A stretch of 64,000 bases of DNA, taken from assembly GCF_033705735.1 (NCBI RefSeq), contig NZ_CP131131.1:744001-808000 (forward strand), given 5' to 3'. Positions within the stretch are counted from its first letter, which is position 1. Each line of letters begins with the position of its first letter. Origin of the DNA: Shinella zoogloeoides (lineage in GTDB: Bacteria; Pseudomonadota; Alphaproteobacteria; Rhizobiales; Rhizobiaceae). The notes under the pieces were generated by a model. That model was given only the letters and a program-made list of their open reading frames with translations, was not told where the DNA came from and did no database searches. A program made the translations under genes and the position numbers. Of the stretch, positions 34,941 to 44,318 are shown in pieces.

Positions 34941-35762
34941 CTAGACGATCTCGACATTCACCTTCGAAGCGCGAATGAGATCGAGTTTGTCGGGCGGTAT
35001 GTCGCCGGTCAGGATCACCAGGTCGAAATCCGTGATCTCAGCCACATAGTTCAGCGCGCTGAAGGTGAACTTCGTGGCGTCGGCGAGGAGGATGCGCTTG
35101 CGTGCCACCTGCATCATCGCCTGCTTCGCGCGCACCACGATCTCGTCGGGCGTATAGAGCGAAAGCCCTTGGATCGTCGTGGTCGACAGGATCGCCACGT
35201 CGACGTGATAGGAGCGGATCGCCTTTTCGCAATTGGCTCCGAAATAGCCGTGATAGCCCGGATGATAGCGCCCGCCTGTCGAGATCAGGTCGATTTCGGG
35301 GGCGTGGCGGAGCTTTTCCAGGATCGGCGCGGCATTGGTCACCACGGTCAGCGGGGCGACATCCAGCAGGAATTCGCTGAGATAGTAGGTGGTGGTGCTG
35401 TCGTCGATCATCACCGCATTGCCGGGCTCCAGCCGGGTGACCGCCGCGCGCGCCAGCCGCTTCTTGTCCTCCACGTTCTTGCGCCCGCGATAATTGTAGC
35501 TGCTTTCGAACAGAAGCGACTTCTCGGCGGAGACCGAGCCCCGCAGGCGGCGCACGAGCCCTTCCTTTTCGAGCACGGAAAGGTCGCGGTGGATGGTCAT
35601 CAGGCTGACGCCGAGGGACTCGGCAAGGTCCCGTATCTGGGTCGACGAGCCGCTCATCAGCGTCTGGATGATTTTCGTGCGTCTCCTCTCGGCCTTGGAA
35701 GAGGCGGCCTCGGGATCGGAATTGTTATGATCGTCCATGTCGTCCCGCTCTGAATTTAACAT
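34941..35762 (-). CDS. DeoR/GlpR-family transcriptional regulator
   Basis: 273 residues. The DeoR HTH is near residues 30-75 (IRDLAESLGVSLMTIHRDLSVLEKEGLVRR). The C-terminal phosphosugar-sensing domain contains MIDDSTTTYYLSEFL, TGGRYHPGYHGYFG and LADATKF. The ATG at 35762 is favoured by AAAGGA just upstream; an ATG 24 bases later would give 265 residues. It is divergent from the LsrF/aldolase/ABC operon and probably represses it. Upstream in the AT-rich gap are two AGCGTTTTTxGCG repeats. Confidence 0.9.
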   Translation of the reverse strand: MLNSERDDMDDHNNSDPEAASSKAERRRTKIIQTLMSGSSTQIRDLAESLGVSLMTIHRDLSVLEKEGLVRRLRGSVSAEKSLLFESSYNYRGRKNVEDKKRLARAAVTRLEPGNAVMIDDSTTTYYLSEFLLDVAPLTVVTNAAPILEKLRHAPEIDLISTGGRYHPGYHGYFGANCEKAIRSYHVDVAILSTTTIQGLSLYTPDEIVVRAKQAMMQVARKRILLADATKFTFSALNYVAEITDFDLVILTGDIPPDKLDLIRASKVNVEIV

Positions 35763-35843
35763 TTTTCCTTTATTGGGGAATTCATGCTGCGTGTCCATCG
35801 AATTCTTGCGCAAGCGCGAGATCTGGAAAAATGACGAATTATC

Positions 35844-35914
35844 AGCGTTTTTAGCGGATTTCCTCGCATCGGAAGCGTAGTTTTTGAGGATGCGGGCATT
35901 TAGCGTTTTTGGCG
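35844..35914 (+). promoter_or_regulatory. Direct repeats AGCGTTTTT(A/G)GCG overlapping the lsrF-like operon promoter
   Basis: AGCGTTTTTAGCG (35844-35856) recurs as AGCGTTTTTGGCG (35902-35914), 58 bp apart, one mismatch in 13. The second copy overlaps a possible -35 (TTGGCG, 35909-35914) that is followed after 18 bases by TATAAA (35933-35938). They are good candidates for DeoR operators. The rest of the 344-bp gap 35763-36106 is AT-rich, in contrast to the flanking genes, and holds no other gene. Confidence 0.5.
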
Positions 35915-36106
35915 ATGCAACATAAATTCCGATATAAATAACATAATCCTTGATATTTATAAAATCGATTGCTAGGAATCGATCATTCGACGGTGGGAGG
36001 TCACCGACAGGCAAGACGGCGTTTCCGGCGGGAGTTTCAGGCTCCGGGCCAGCGATGGCGCGCGTCTGTAAAACGCCGCCGGACGGGCGGCAGAACAGAG
36101 GATGAC

Positions 36107-36994
36107 ATGGCAGATCTGGACGACATCAAGGACGGCAAGGACTGGGGACGGGATCGTCCGGCGGACACCTCGCGCTTTTTCCTCAAGGGCAATGCGCATC
36201 ACGATTGGGGCATGAAGGCGCGGCTTTCGCAGGTCTTCCGCCCCGATACCGGCCGCACCGTGATGCTGGCCTTCGACCACGGTTACTTCCAGGGGCCGAC
36301 CACGGGCCTCGAACGGCTCGACCTGACCATCGCGCCGCTCGCCGCCCATGCCGACGTGCTGATGTGCACCCGCGGCGGCCTGCGCAGTTCGATCCCGCCG
36401 GAATCGCTCAAGCCCGTCGTGCTGCGCTGCTCGGCCGGCAACTCGATCCTGACGGAGCTTTCCAACGAGCTCGTGAGCGTGGAGATCGACGACGCCATCC
36501 GGCTCGGCGCGGCCGCCATGGCGGCGCAGGTCTATATCGGTGCGGAATACGAGCACAAGTCGATCGCCAATGTGGTGAAGCTGATCGATACCGGCACGCG
36601 CTATGGCATCCCCACCATGGCCGTCACCGGCGTCGGCAAGGCCATGGCCCGCGATGCCCGTTACTTCGGCCTCGCCACCCGCATCGCGGCGGAAATCGGC
36701 GCGCAGTTCGTCAAGTCCTACTATGTCGACGAAGGCTTCGAGCGCATCACCCTCGGCTGCCCGGTTCCGATCGTTATTGCCGGCGGCAAGAAGCTGCCGG
36801 AGCGGGAAGCGCTGGAAATGGCCTATCGCGCCATCGACCAGGGCGCGGCCGGCGTCGACATGGGCCGCAACGTCTTCCAGTCGACCGATCCGGTGGCGAT
36901 GCTCGCCGCGCTCGCCGCCGTCGTGCACGAGGGCCGGACCGGCGCGCAGGGCTACGAGCTCTTCCAGGACCTGCACGGCAAGACGGCGGCCTGA
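36107..36994 (+). CDS. LsrF-like class I (DhnA/DeoC-fold) aldolase or thiolase
   Basis: 295 residues, colinear with Escherichia coli LsrF (3-hydroxy-5-phosphonooxypentane-2,4-dione thiolase). The first ten residues are the same ([10 protein letters not shown]). The general base Asp57 in LAFDHGY and the Schiff-base Lys203 in [11 protein letters not shown] fall at the numbers used for the E. coli enzyme, and [18 protein letters not shown] is also conserved. LsrF cleaves phosphorylated AI-2. Here LsrB, LsrG and LsrR are not recognisable nearby, so a related cleavage in a polyol or sugar pathway is the alternative. The start at 36107 has AGAGGA upstream. First gene of the DeoR-linked operon. Confidence 0.85.
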   Translation: MADLDDIKDGKDWGRDRPADTSRFFLKGNAHHDWGMKARLSQVFRPDTGRTVMLAFDHGYFQGPTTGLERLDLTIAPLAAHADVLMCTRGGLRSSIPPESLKPVVLRCSAGNSILTELSNELVSVEIDDAIRLGAAAMAAQVYIGAEYEHKSIANVVKLIDTGTRYGIPTMAVTGVGKAMARDARYFGLATRIAAEIGAQFVKSYYVDEGFERITLGCPVPIVIAGGKKLPEREALEMAYRAIDQGAAGVDMGRNVFQSTDPVAMLAALAAVVHEGRTGAQGYELFQDLHGKTAA

Positions 36995-37058
36995 GGGCCG
37001 CCATCGCCGAGAGGAGGGGCCGGGTCTTGCGGCCCGGCTGCATAACAAGGATCATCGC

Positions 37059-39014
37059 ATGGAAAACCTCTGGAACGAGGCTGTAGCGGATAAGGCCATC
37101 ACGGGCCTCGACCTGCGCGCCTACTCGTCGCGGCTCATCGGCCGCGACCCGGCCATGGTGCTGCATGGCGGCGGCAACACGTCCTACAAGGGGGCTCTCA
37201 CCGACCGTTTCGGAAACGAGCGGCAGGTGATCTGGGTCAAGGCCAGCGGTTTCGATCTGGGCACGATGGGCATAGAAGGCTTCACCGCGCTCGATCTTCC
37301 CGCATTGCTGGCGCTCGCCGAGCTCGAAACCCTGACGGACGGCGACATGGTGGCCGAGGTCAAGCGCGCCCGCCTCGATCCGCAGGCCGCGGCCGCCTCC
37401 ATCGAGGCGATCGTCCATGCGCTGTTTCCCGCCGCCTATGTCGACCATTCCCATGCCGACGGCGTGCTGACCGTCTCCAACAGCGCGAATGGAACAGCGC
37501 TGCTGCGCGAGATTTACGGCCCGCGCGTCATGATCCTGCCCTATGTGAAGCCCGGCTTCGATCTCGCCCGCCAGATGCGCGCGGCGCTCCTTTCGCCGGA
37601 ATTCGCAGAGGCCGATGCGATCATCCTGGAGCATCACGGCGTCTTCACCTGGGGCGATACGGCCCGGGAAAGCTATGACCGCATGGTGGCGATCTGCGCC
37701 CGCGCCGAGGATTGGCTTTCCGCCCGCATTCCGCCCCTGCCGGCTACCCCGGATGCCGCGACCGATCCCGTCGATATCGCCCGCCTTCGCGGGGCCGTCA
37801 GCCGCATCGCCGGCCGCGCCATGATCTCGCGTCCCGTGCCCGGCGTGCCGGCTTCGGAGATCGCGGAGATCGCCCGGCTTTCGCGCCACGGCACGCTGAC
37901 GCCGGAACATGTCATTCACAACAAGCCCTTTCCCGCCGTCGTCGGCGACGCGCCGGAAAAGGCGCTGGAGGACTTCGCCGCCGAATACCGCGCCTATGTC
38001 GAGCGCGGTGGCGACAAGGACCTGATACCGCTGCCGCCCCATCCCCATTGGGTCCTGCTTTCCGACGGCGCGGTGCGCAGCTTCGGGCCGACGCTGGCGC
38101 GCGCGCGCGTCTCGGCGGACGTGGCCGCGGCCAATCTGCGCGCCCTTCGGCTGGCGGCTCGTCTCGGCGGCTGGCAGGGGCTCGACGAGGCCGACCTGCG
38201 CGCGCTGGAATATTGGGAGCTGGAACAGGCCAAGCTGCGCGCGCAGGGCGCGCTGCCGCCGCTGGCCGGCAGGGTCGCCGTTGTCGGCGGCTGCGCCACC
38301 GGCATCGGGCGCGCCGCGGCCGAGGCGCTGCGTGATCGTGGCGCGGTGGTCGTGGGGCTCGACATCAATCCTGCGGTCAAGGACCATATGGATCGTCCGG
38401 GCTATGAAGGCATCGTCGTCGAACTGACCGATGAAGCGAAGGTCAGCGCGGCGCTACGGCAGGTCGTGAACGACTATGGCGGCCTCGATATCCTTGTCTC
38501 CAATGTCGGCATCTTCCGCGCCGGCGCGAATATCGAGGTGCTGGACGATGCGGCATGGGACGCATCGCTCGCGGTCAATCTGACCTCGCATCGCAAGCTT
38601 CTGAAGCAGGCCGTTCCGTTCCTGCGCCACGGCGTCGATCCGAGCGTGGTCTTCATCGGCTCCCGCAACGTGCTGGCGCCCGGCGCTGGCGCGGCCGCCT
38701 ATTCCGTCTCGAAGGCGGGGCTGACGCAATTGATGCGCGTCGCCGCCCTCGAACTGGCGCCGGAGGGTATCCGGGTCAACGCGATCCATCCCGACGGCGT
38801 CTTCGACACCGACCTGTGGACGCCCGAGGCGCTGGCGACCTCGGCGCGGCGCTACGGCCTGACGGTCGAGCAATACAAGGCGCGCAACCTCATGCGGACC
38901 GAGGTCACGTCGAAGGACGTGGCGCGCGCGGTGGTCGCGCTGGCGGACAGCACCTTTTCCCGGACGACGGGCGCACAGATTCCGGTGGATGGCGGCAATG
39001 ACCGGGTCATCTGA
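37059..39014 (+). CDS. Bifunctional class II aldolase/short-chain dehydrogenase (RhaD-like fusion)
   Basis: 651 residues in two parts. Residues about 20-330 are a class II (zinc) aldolase: GGGNTSYKG, zinc ligands in VDHSHADGVL and LEHHGVFTWG. Residues about 400-651 are a classical SDR: cofactor loop VVGGCATGIG, SNVGIFRAG, and the catalytic Ser and Tyr-x-x-x-Lys in FIGSRN and AAYSVSKAGL. Fusions like this in rhizobial rhamnose loci cleave rhamnulose 1-phosphate and oxidise lactaldehyde. Here the partners differ (LsrF-like aldolase, FGGY kinase, GlpD-like dehydrogenase), so another ketose or deoxysugar phosphate may be cleaved. The ATG at 37059 has AAGGA upstream. Confidence 0.88.
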   Translation: MENLWNEAVADKAITGLDLRAYSSRLIGRDPAMVLHGGGNTSYKGALTDRFGNERQVIWVKASGFDLGTMGIEGFTALDLPALLALAELETLTDGDMVAEVKRARLDPQAAAASIEAIVHALFPAAYVDHSHADGVLTVSNSANGTALLREIYGPRVMILPYVKPGFDLARQMRAALLSPEFAEADAIILEHHGVFTWGDTARESYDRMVAICARAEDWLSARIPPLPATPDAATDPVDIARLRGAVSRIAGRAMISRPVPGVPASEIAEIARLSRHGTLTPEHVIHNKPFPAVVGDAPEKALEDFAAEYRAYVERGGDKDLIPLPPHPHWVLLSDGAVRSFGPTLARARVSADVAAANLRALRLAARLGGWQGLDEADLRALEYWELEQAKLRAQGALPPLAGRVAVVGGCATGIGRAAAEALRDRGAVVVGLDINPAVKDHMDRPGYEGIVVELTDEAKVSAALRQVVNDYGGLDILVSNVGIFRAGANIEVLDDAAWDASLAVNLTSHRKLLKQAVPFLRHGVDPSVVFIGSRNVLAPGAGAAAYSVSKAGLTQLMRVAALELAPEGIRVNAIHPDGVFDTDLWTPEALATSARRYGLTVEQYKARNLMRTEVTSKDVARAVVALADSTFSRTTGAQIPVDGGNDRVI

Positions 39015-39118
39015 ACCGGAGGAATACCAGGCGGCTGGATCGTAAAAGGCCAGCTTCCGAAGAACGACAGCAGGAAGAACCGGTTGTAAAGCAAGCACCA
39101 GCACAAGAGGAGGATAGG

Positions 39119-40246
39119 ATGCGAGGCTTTTTGAAGGGACTGACCGCGGTATCGGCACTGTGCCTGATGGCAGGGGCCGTGTCCGCCAAGGACTACAAGG
39201 TTGCCGTCATCCGGTGGGAACCGAACGACATCTATTTCAACGGCGTCGCGCTCGGCCAGCAGCAAGAGGCAAAGCGCATCCAGACCGCGACCGGCGACAC
39301 GATCACGTTCAACGTCTTCGGCGCGAACGATGCCGGCCAGCAGCTCAAGGCGCTTCAGGCGCAGTTCGACAGCGGCGTGGACGGCGTGCTCCTGACGCCC
39401 TGGCGCGGTGAGGCCATGCGCAGCATCGTCAAGCAGCTGCAGGAGGCCAACATTCCGGTCGTCACGACCAATGCCTGGGTCCCCGGCGTCAAGCAGACCT
39501 TCGTCGCCTTCGACAACGAGACGGCCGGCCGCCTCGGCGGCGAGGCGCTGGTCAAGCGCCTCGACACGCTGCGCGGGGAGGGCTGGGCCGAAAAGGGCGG
39601 CGTCTTCATCGAACTGCGCTGCATCATCACCGCTTCCTTCGACATCGCGCGCCACACCGGCTACCGGACGGTGCTCGATCCGATCGCCGCCAAGTATCCC
39701 GGCGTCAAGATCGTCGAGCAGGAAGCAGGTTGCGACGGCGGCAAGGCGCGCAAGGTGGTCGACGACGTGATCTCGCGCGAAGGCGCGGACAAGATCCTGG
39801 GCATCGCCAGCATCGACGGCACGATGGGCATCGGCGGCGCGGTTCCGGCCTTCAAGGCGCAGGACCTGCTCTTCCCGATCGACGATCCCAAGCACATCCC
39901 GGTCGCGACCATCGACGGCACGGTGCCGGAATTCCAGTCCATGGCCCGCGGGGAGATCGACCATATCTCCGTGCAGCCGGCGACGGGCGAGGGCATCATC
40001 TCCATGCGGATGCTCCATACGTTGATGTCCGGCAACGCCTTACCGGAAGAAGGCAAGGTGCTGCTCGACGGGGAAGATCCCGTCTGGGCGCCGGTGAAGG
40101 TGCTGACGCCCGACGCGATCGAGGGTTCCTGGTACCAGACGCAGGCCTACAGCGTGCCGGGCGATGCGAACTACGACGACCCGCACAACTGGGCGAATGA
40201 AATGACGGTCGAGCAGACGGGCAAGATGCCCGACTTCGGCAAGTAA
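39119..40246 (+). CDS. Sugar ABC transporter substrate-binding protein (RbsB class)
   Basis: 375 residues. A signal peptide covers residues 1-23 (MRGFLKG start, cleavage after VSA). The mature protein is periplasmic-binding-protein type 1 (KVAVIRWEPNDIYFNGVA; GVLLTPWRGEAMRSIV; TTNAWVPGVKQTFVAFDN). Two cysteines at ELRCIIT and EAGCDGG could form a disulfide. The AI-2 contact residues of LsrB are not recognisable, so it is not a clear AI-2 receptor. GAGGAGGA precedes the start. A hairpin follows at 40256. Confidence 0.88.
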   Translation: MRGFLKGLTAVSALCLMAGAVSAKDYKVAVIRWEPNDIYFNGVALGQQQEAKRIQTATGDTITFNVFGANDAGQQLKALQAQFDSGVDGVLLTPWRGEAMRSIVKQLQEANIPVVTTNAWVPGVKQTFVAFDNETAGRLGGEALVKRLDTLRGEGWAEKGGVFIELRCIITASFDIARHTGYRTVLDPIAAKYPGVKIVEQEAGCDGGKARKVVDDVISREGADKILGIASIDGTMGIGGAVPAFKAQDLLFPIDDPKHIPVATIDGTVPEFQSMARGEIDHISVQPATGEGIISMRMLHTLMSGNALPEEGKVLLDGEDPVWAPVKVLTPDAIEGSWYQTQAYSVPGDANYDDPHNWANEMTVEQTGKMPDFGK

Positions 40247-40255
40247 CCGGGCCTC

Positions 40256-40283
40256 GGCTGCGGGCGTTCAAGCGCTCGCAGCC
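40256..40283 (+). repeat. Hairpin downstream of the substrate-binding-protein gene
   Basis: GGCTGCGGGCG (40256-40266) pairs with CGCTCGCAGCC (40273-40283), 11 bp with one G-T pair and a six-base loop, between the binding protein and the ATPase. No T-run follows. Confidence 0.5.
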
Positions 40284-40304
40284 ATTCCCGCAACAGGAGT
40301 TCAC

Positions 40305-41843
40305 ATGACACTGGACCCTTCGCTGAGCTTCGCGGTGCAAGGCGTGACCCGCCGGTTTCCCGGCGTTCTGGCCGTCGATTCCGTCGATCTGGGCGTCCGC
40401 AAGGGCGAGATACACGGTCTGATCGGCAAGAATGGCGCGGGGAAGTCGGTGCTCGTCTCCATGGTGGCGGGATTGCTCGCACCGAGCCAGGGGCAGATCG
40501 TCACCGAACACGGCGCGCTGACGCCGACGCATTCCGGCCCGGCGCGTGCCAAGAAACTCGGCATCGCGCTCGTCACCCAGGAGCCGGCCTTCGCCGCCGA
40601 CCTTTCCGTGGCGGACAACCTCTTCATGGGGCGCCATCCGGGCGGCCGCCTGAATTTTCTTGCTCCCGCCGTGACGCGCCGGCAATCGGCGGAGGTGATA
40701 CGCGAGCTCGGCCTTCGCGCCCGCCCCGAGGATCGCATGGGGGACCTGCCGCTGGAGACCCAGCAGCTTCTCGCATTCGGCCGCGCGGTCTTCATCGAGA
40801 AGGCGCGCACGATCCTTCTGGACGAGATCACCGCATCGCTGACGAGCGAGCGCAAGGAAAGCCTGCTCGGCCTCCTGCGCCGGTTGATCGTCGACCAGCC
40901 GGACCTGTCCTTCACCCTGATCTCGCATCATGTCAGCGAGGTAATGGGCTTTACCGACCGCGTTTCCGTGATGCGCGACGGCGAGCGCGTGGCGACGCTG
41001 GAGACGGCGGCGACGACCGGCAGGGAACTGGCCGACTGGATTGTCGGCGACGTTGCGCGAACCGAGATCAACTATACCGACCAGCCCGAATTCACCGCTC
41101 CTCCCGTGCTGACGGTGCGGGGGCTGAAGGCCGGCCGCTCCCTCACGCATCTCGACCTTGCGCTTCATCGCGGCGAGGTGCTGGGTTTTGCCGGCTTGGA
41201 AGGCTCCGGCAAGGACGCGGCCATCGAGGCGCTTTACGGGCTTGTTCCGAACCATGGCGGCTCCATCGAGATGGACGGCGTCGAGGTGCATCTGAAAAGC
41301 CCCAAGGCGGCCCAGACGGCGGGCGTCTCCTTCCTGCCCAAGCATCGCGAGGAGCAGGCGGTGATCCAGAACCGCTCCGTGCTGGAAAACGCGATCATCG
41401 CCGGTCTTCCGGTGCTGACGAACCGGCTCGGCTTCGTGCGGCGCGGCGAATGCGAGGCCGTCGCCCGGTCCATCGTGTCGCGCCTCAAGGTCAAGACGCC
41501 CGGCCTCGACGTGCCGATAGACGGCCTGTCGGGCGGCAACAAGCAGAAGATCCTGCTTGGCCGTCTCTCGCTGACGGCGCCGCGGCTGGTGCTTTTGAAC
41601 GAACCGACGCGCGGCGTCGACATATCCGCCAAGCCGGACATTCTGAAGATGATCCGCGAGGATCTGTCGCGCGATGCGGGCGTCATCATGATCTCGGAGA
41701 GCGAGGAAGAGCTGGCCGAGATCTGTGACAGGATCCTGATCTTCTATCAGGGACGTGCGGTCCGGGAATTGAAGCGCGGCATGCCGGGCTTCGATGTCGA
41801 GACGATCTACAAGGCGATACAGGGCGTAGAGGTGCGGGTATGA
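40305..41843 (+). CDS. Sugar ABC transporter ATP-binding protein, two-domain (RbsA class)
   Basis: 512 residues with two nucleotide-binding domains, normal for RbsA. The first has an intact Walker A (GKNGAGKSVLV) but an atypical signature region (LPLETQQLLAFGRAV) before LLDEITASL. The second has the degenerate P-loop GLEGSGKDAAIEAL and a good signature LSGGNKQKILLGR with VLLNEPTRGVD. The mix of one weaker half per domain is common in this class. Overlaps the permease by ATGA. Confidence 0.92.
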   Translation: MTLDPSLSFAVQGVTRRFPGVLAVDSVDLGVRKGEIHGLIGKNGAGKSVLVSMVAGLLAPSQGQIVTEHGALTPTHSGPARAKKLGIALVTQEPAFAADLSVADNLFMGRHPGGRLNFLAPAVTRRQSAEVIRELGLRARPEDRMGDLPLETQQLLAFGRAVFIEKARTILLDEITASLTSERKESLLGLLRRLIVDQPDLSFTLISHHVSEVMGFTDRVSVMRDGERVATLETAATTGRELADWIVGDVARTEINYTDQPEFTAPPVLTVRGLKAGRSLTHLDLALHRGEVLGFAGLEGSGKDAAIEALYGLVPNHGGSIEMDGVEVHLKSPKAAQTAGVSFLPKHREEQAVIQNRSVLENAIIAGLPVLTNRLGFVRRGECEAVARSIVSRLKVKTPGLDVPIDGLSGGNKQKILLGRLSLTAPRLVLLNEPTRGVDISAKPDILKMIREDLSRDAGVIMISESEEELAEICDRILIFYQGRAVRELKRGMPGFDVETIYKAIQGVEVRV

Positions 41844-42814
41844 CTTCGGTGAACAAATTTGTTTTTCTCATTCTGGAAAAGCACCTGATCTGGGCCCTGC
41901 TCGCGCTGTTGTGCCTTGCGGGGCTGGCGGTGCCGGGCTTCCTTTCGGCGCGCAACATCCTGAACGTGATGTGGGCGGCAGCCCCGCTCGGCTGCATGGT
42001 GCTCGGCCTGTTCTTCGTGCTGCTGACCGCCAATGTCGACCTGTCGCTGGAATCGACCTTCGCCCTCGCGCCAGCGCTGGCCGTCGTGTTCTTCTTCCAG
42101 GGGATGGGGCTCGACAGCTATCCGATCGTCGCCGTGCTCTGCACGTTGCTGTTCGGCGCCATCGCGGGGCTGGTGAACGGCCTGTTCTCCGTCAAGCTGA
42201 GGGTCAGCTCCTTCCTCGTCAGCCTCGGAACGATGCTGCTGATGCGCGGCATCGTGGTCTACCTGATCCCGGAAGGCGTCTATTATCTGCCCGAGGGCTA
42301 TGTCTATCTCGGCTCGGCCAAGCTCTTCGGCATCCTGCCGGTGGCCGTCCTGGTGTGGATCGCGATCTTCGTCCTGGCATGGCTGATGATCGACCGCCAT
42401 CGGCTCGGCAAGGATATCCTCGCGCTCGGCAACAACGAGCATGCCGCCTTCGTGGCGGGCGTGAACATCGAGCGGACCAAGATCGTCTGCTTCGTCATCG
42501 CCGGCTTCCTGGCGTCGCTCGGCGGGCTCCTTGAGGTCGGCCGCCTGGAATCCGTCGTGGCCGACATGGGGCAGGGCGATATCATGATGGTCTTCGCCGG
42601 CACCATTCTCGGCGGCACGGCCCTGACCGGCGGCAAGGGCAATGTCGGCGGCGTCTTCGCGGCGGTACTGGTGATCTCGATCATCGAGAACCTCATGAAC
42701 CTTCACGGCGTGCCGCCTTCGATCCGGCAGGTCGTCTTCGGCGGCGTTCTTCTGGTGGCGATCTATCTCGCCAGCCTGCAGGAGCGGCTGCGCCATGCAC
42801 GGCTGGAGTCCTGA
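41840..42814 (+). CDS. Sugar ABC transporter permease (RbsC class)
   Basis: 324-residue protein with about ten hydrophobic helices. RbsC-type motifs are TANVDLSLESTFALA (a variant of the usual DLSVGS), LVNGLFSVKLRVSSFLVSLG and GTALTGGKGNVGG. It starts at 41840 within the ATPase stop (ATGA) and is followed one base later by the FGGY kinase. Only one permease gene is present, so a homodimer is expected. Confidence 0.92.
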   Translation: MTSVNKFVFLILEKHLIWALLALLCLAGLAVPGFLSARNILNVMWAAAPLGCMVLGLFFVLLTANVDLSLESTFALAPALAVVFFFQGMGLDSYPIVAVLCTLLFGAIAGLVNGLFSVKLRVSSFLVSLGTMLLMRGIVVYLIPEGVYYLPEGYVYLGSAKLFGILPVAVLVWIAIFVLAWLMIDRHRLGKDILALGNNEHAAFVAGVNIERTKIVCFVIAGFLASLGGLLEVGRLESVVADMGQGDIMMVFAGTILGGTALTGGKGNVGGVFAAVLVISIIENLMNLHGVPPSIRQVVFGGVLLVAIYLASLQERLRHARLES

Positions 42815-42815
42815 A

Positions 42816-44318
42816 ATGCCGGCCTATCTCCTGGGGCTGGACAGCGGCCTGACTGTCACCAAGGCCGTCGTCTTCCGGGACGACGGCAAGGTCGTGGCCC
42901 TTGCCCGCCGCGAGATCGCGCAGATCAAGGCCGTGCCCCGGCACGTCGAGCGCGACATGGCGGCGCATTGGCAAGCCTCCGCCGCAGCAATCCGCGAGGC
43001 GCTGGAACGGGCGAGCACCAGCGTCGGCGCGACGGTCCGCCCGGCCGCCGTGTCCGTGGCGGGCCATGGCGACGGCCTCTATCTGCTCGATGGTAATGGC
43101 GCGCCGCTCGGCCTTGCCGCCACCTCGCTCGACAGCCGCGCCCAGCCGCTGCTGCGCCAGTGGGACGAGGCGGGCGTATCGGAAAAGGCGCTGGAGCTGA
43201 CGGGGCAGCGCCCCTTCGCGTCCTCCCCGGCGCCGCTGCTCGCCCATATGAAGGCGCACGAGCCGGAACGCTTCCAGCGGATCGCCGCCGTCCTCTCCTG
43301 CAAGGATTGGCTCCGCTTCTGCCTGACGGGCAGGGTGGCGACCGATTTCACCGAGGCAAGTGTCGCCTTCACCGACATAGGAACGCAGCGTTATAGCGAG
43401 GAGGCGCTCGCCCTCTTCGGCCTTGGCGCTGTCGCAAATGCCCTTCCGGACGTGCTGATGCCCTGCGAGATCGCGGGATATGTCACCGAGGAGGCGGCGC
43501 TCGCCACGGGGCTTGCGGCCGGCACGCCGGTTGCCACCGGATTGCATGACGTGACGGCCTGCGCCGTTGGGGCCGGGGTGACGAAAGCCGGCACGATCGC
43601 CGTCATCGCCGGCACCTATTCGATCAATGAAATGCTGGTCGACGTGCCGGGAACGTCGGCGGGCTGGAATGCGCGCAATGGATTGCGTCCCGGCCAGTGG
43701 ATGAACATGTCGGTTTCCCCCGCCTCCAGCGCCAATCTCGACTGGTTCCTGGGCACGGCCGCGCGGGACGCGCTGGCAGGCGGCGATCCCTTCGCCCTGC
43801 TTCAGGCCGAGCTGGACGCCGTCGCGGACGATCCGTCCGACATCGTCTACCTACCCTATCTCTACGGGTCCCCCCATGCCGAGGATGTGCCGGCGGCCTT
43901 TCTCGGGCTGCGCGGCTGGCATGGGCGGGGCCACATGCTGCGCGCCGTCGCGGAAGGCATCGTCTTCAACCATCGCCACCATGTCGATCTCATCGACCCG
44001 GACGGAAGCGTCGGCAAGGTGCGGCTGACGGGCGGAAGCAGCCGCAATCCCTTCTTCGGCCAGCTCTTCGCCGATGCGCTGAACCGCCGCGTCGAAGTGC
44101 CGGAAATGCCGGAGGCCGGGGCGCTTGGCGCGGCCATCGCGGCGGGGATTGCCGTGAACGTCTACGGCGACTGGGAGGAGGCGACCGCGCGAACCGCGCC
44201 GGACCTGCGGATCTACCAGCCGGGCCGGGCCGTTCCCCGCCTTCAGGCCGGCTATGGCCGCTATCGCGAGGCCATCGACACGGTCATGCACCGCCACAAG
44301 GAGAAGACCGCCCCATGA
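42816..44318 (+). CDS. FGGY-family carbohydrate kinase (xylulokinase/erythritol-kinase-like)
   Basis: 500 residues. The phosphate-1 loop is LLGLDSGLTVTKAVVF at the N-terminus; the second domain carries GLHDVTACAVGAGV, an ADP-side GGSSRNPFFGQLFADAL and EAGALGAAIAAGIA. The overall pattern is nearer to L-xylulokinase and rhizobial erythritol kinase than to LsrK. These kinases phosphorylate a polyol or ketose terminal hydroxyl. The ATG at 42816 is preferred (GGAG upstream); an earlier ATG lies inside the permease gene. It overlaps the GlpD-like gene by ATGA, pairing phosphorylation with oxidation. Confidence 0.88.
   Translation: MPAYLLGLDSGLTVTKAVVFRDDGKVVALARREIAQIKAVPRHVERDMAAHWQASAAAIREALERASTSVGATVRPAAVSVAGHGDGLYLLDGNGAPLGLAATSLDSRAQPLLRQWDEAGVSEKALELTGQRPFASSPAPLLAHMKAHEPERFQRIAAVLSCKDWLRFCLTGRVATDFTEASVAFTDIGTQRYSEEALALFGLGAVANALPDVLMPCEIAGYVTEEAALATGLAAGTPVATGLHDVTACAVGAGVTKAGTIAVIAGTYSINEMLVDVPGTSAGWNARNGLRPGQWMNMSVSPASSANLDWFLGTAARDALAGGDPFALLQAELDAVADDPSDIVYLPYLYGSPHAEDVPAAFLGLRGWHGRGHMLRAVAEGIVFNHRHHVDLIDPDGSVGKVRLTGGSSRNPFFGQLFADALNRRVEVPEMPEAGALGAAIAAGIAVNVYGDWEEATARTAPDLRIYQPGRAVPRLQAGYGRYREAIDTVMHRHKEKTAP

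Noticed and set aside
40716..40790. Loss of function in the 40305 ATPase because of the atypical first signature (LPLETQQ).
   Set aside because: RbsA-class ATPases often have one non-consensus site per half; Walker A of the first domain and the signature of the second are intact.
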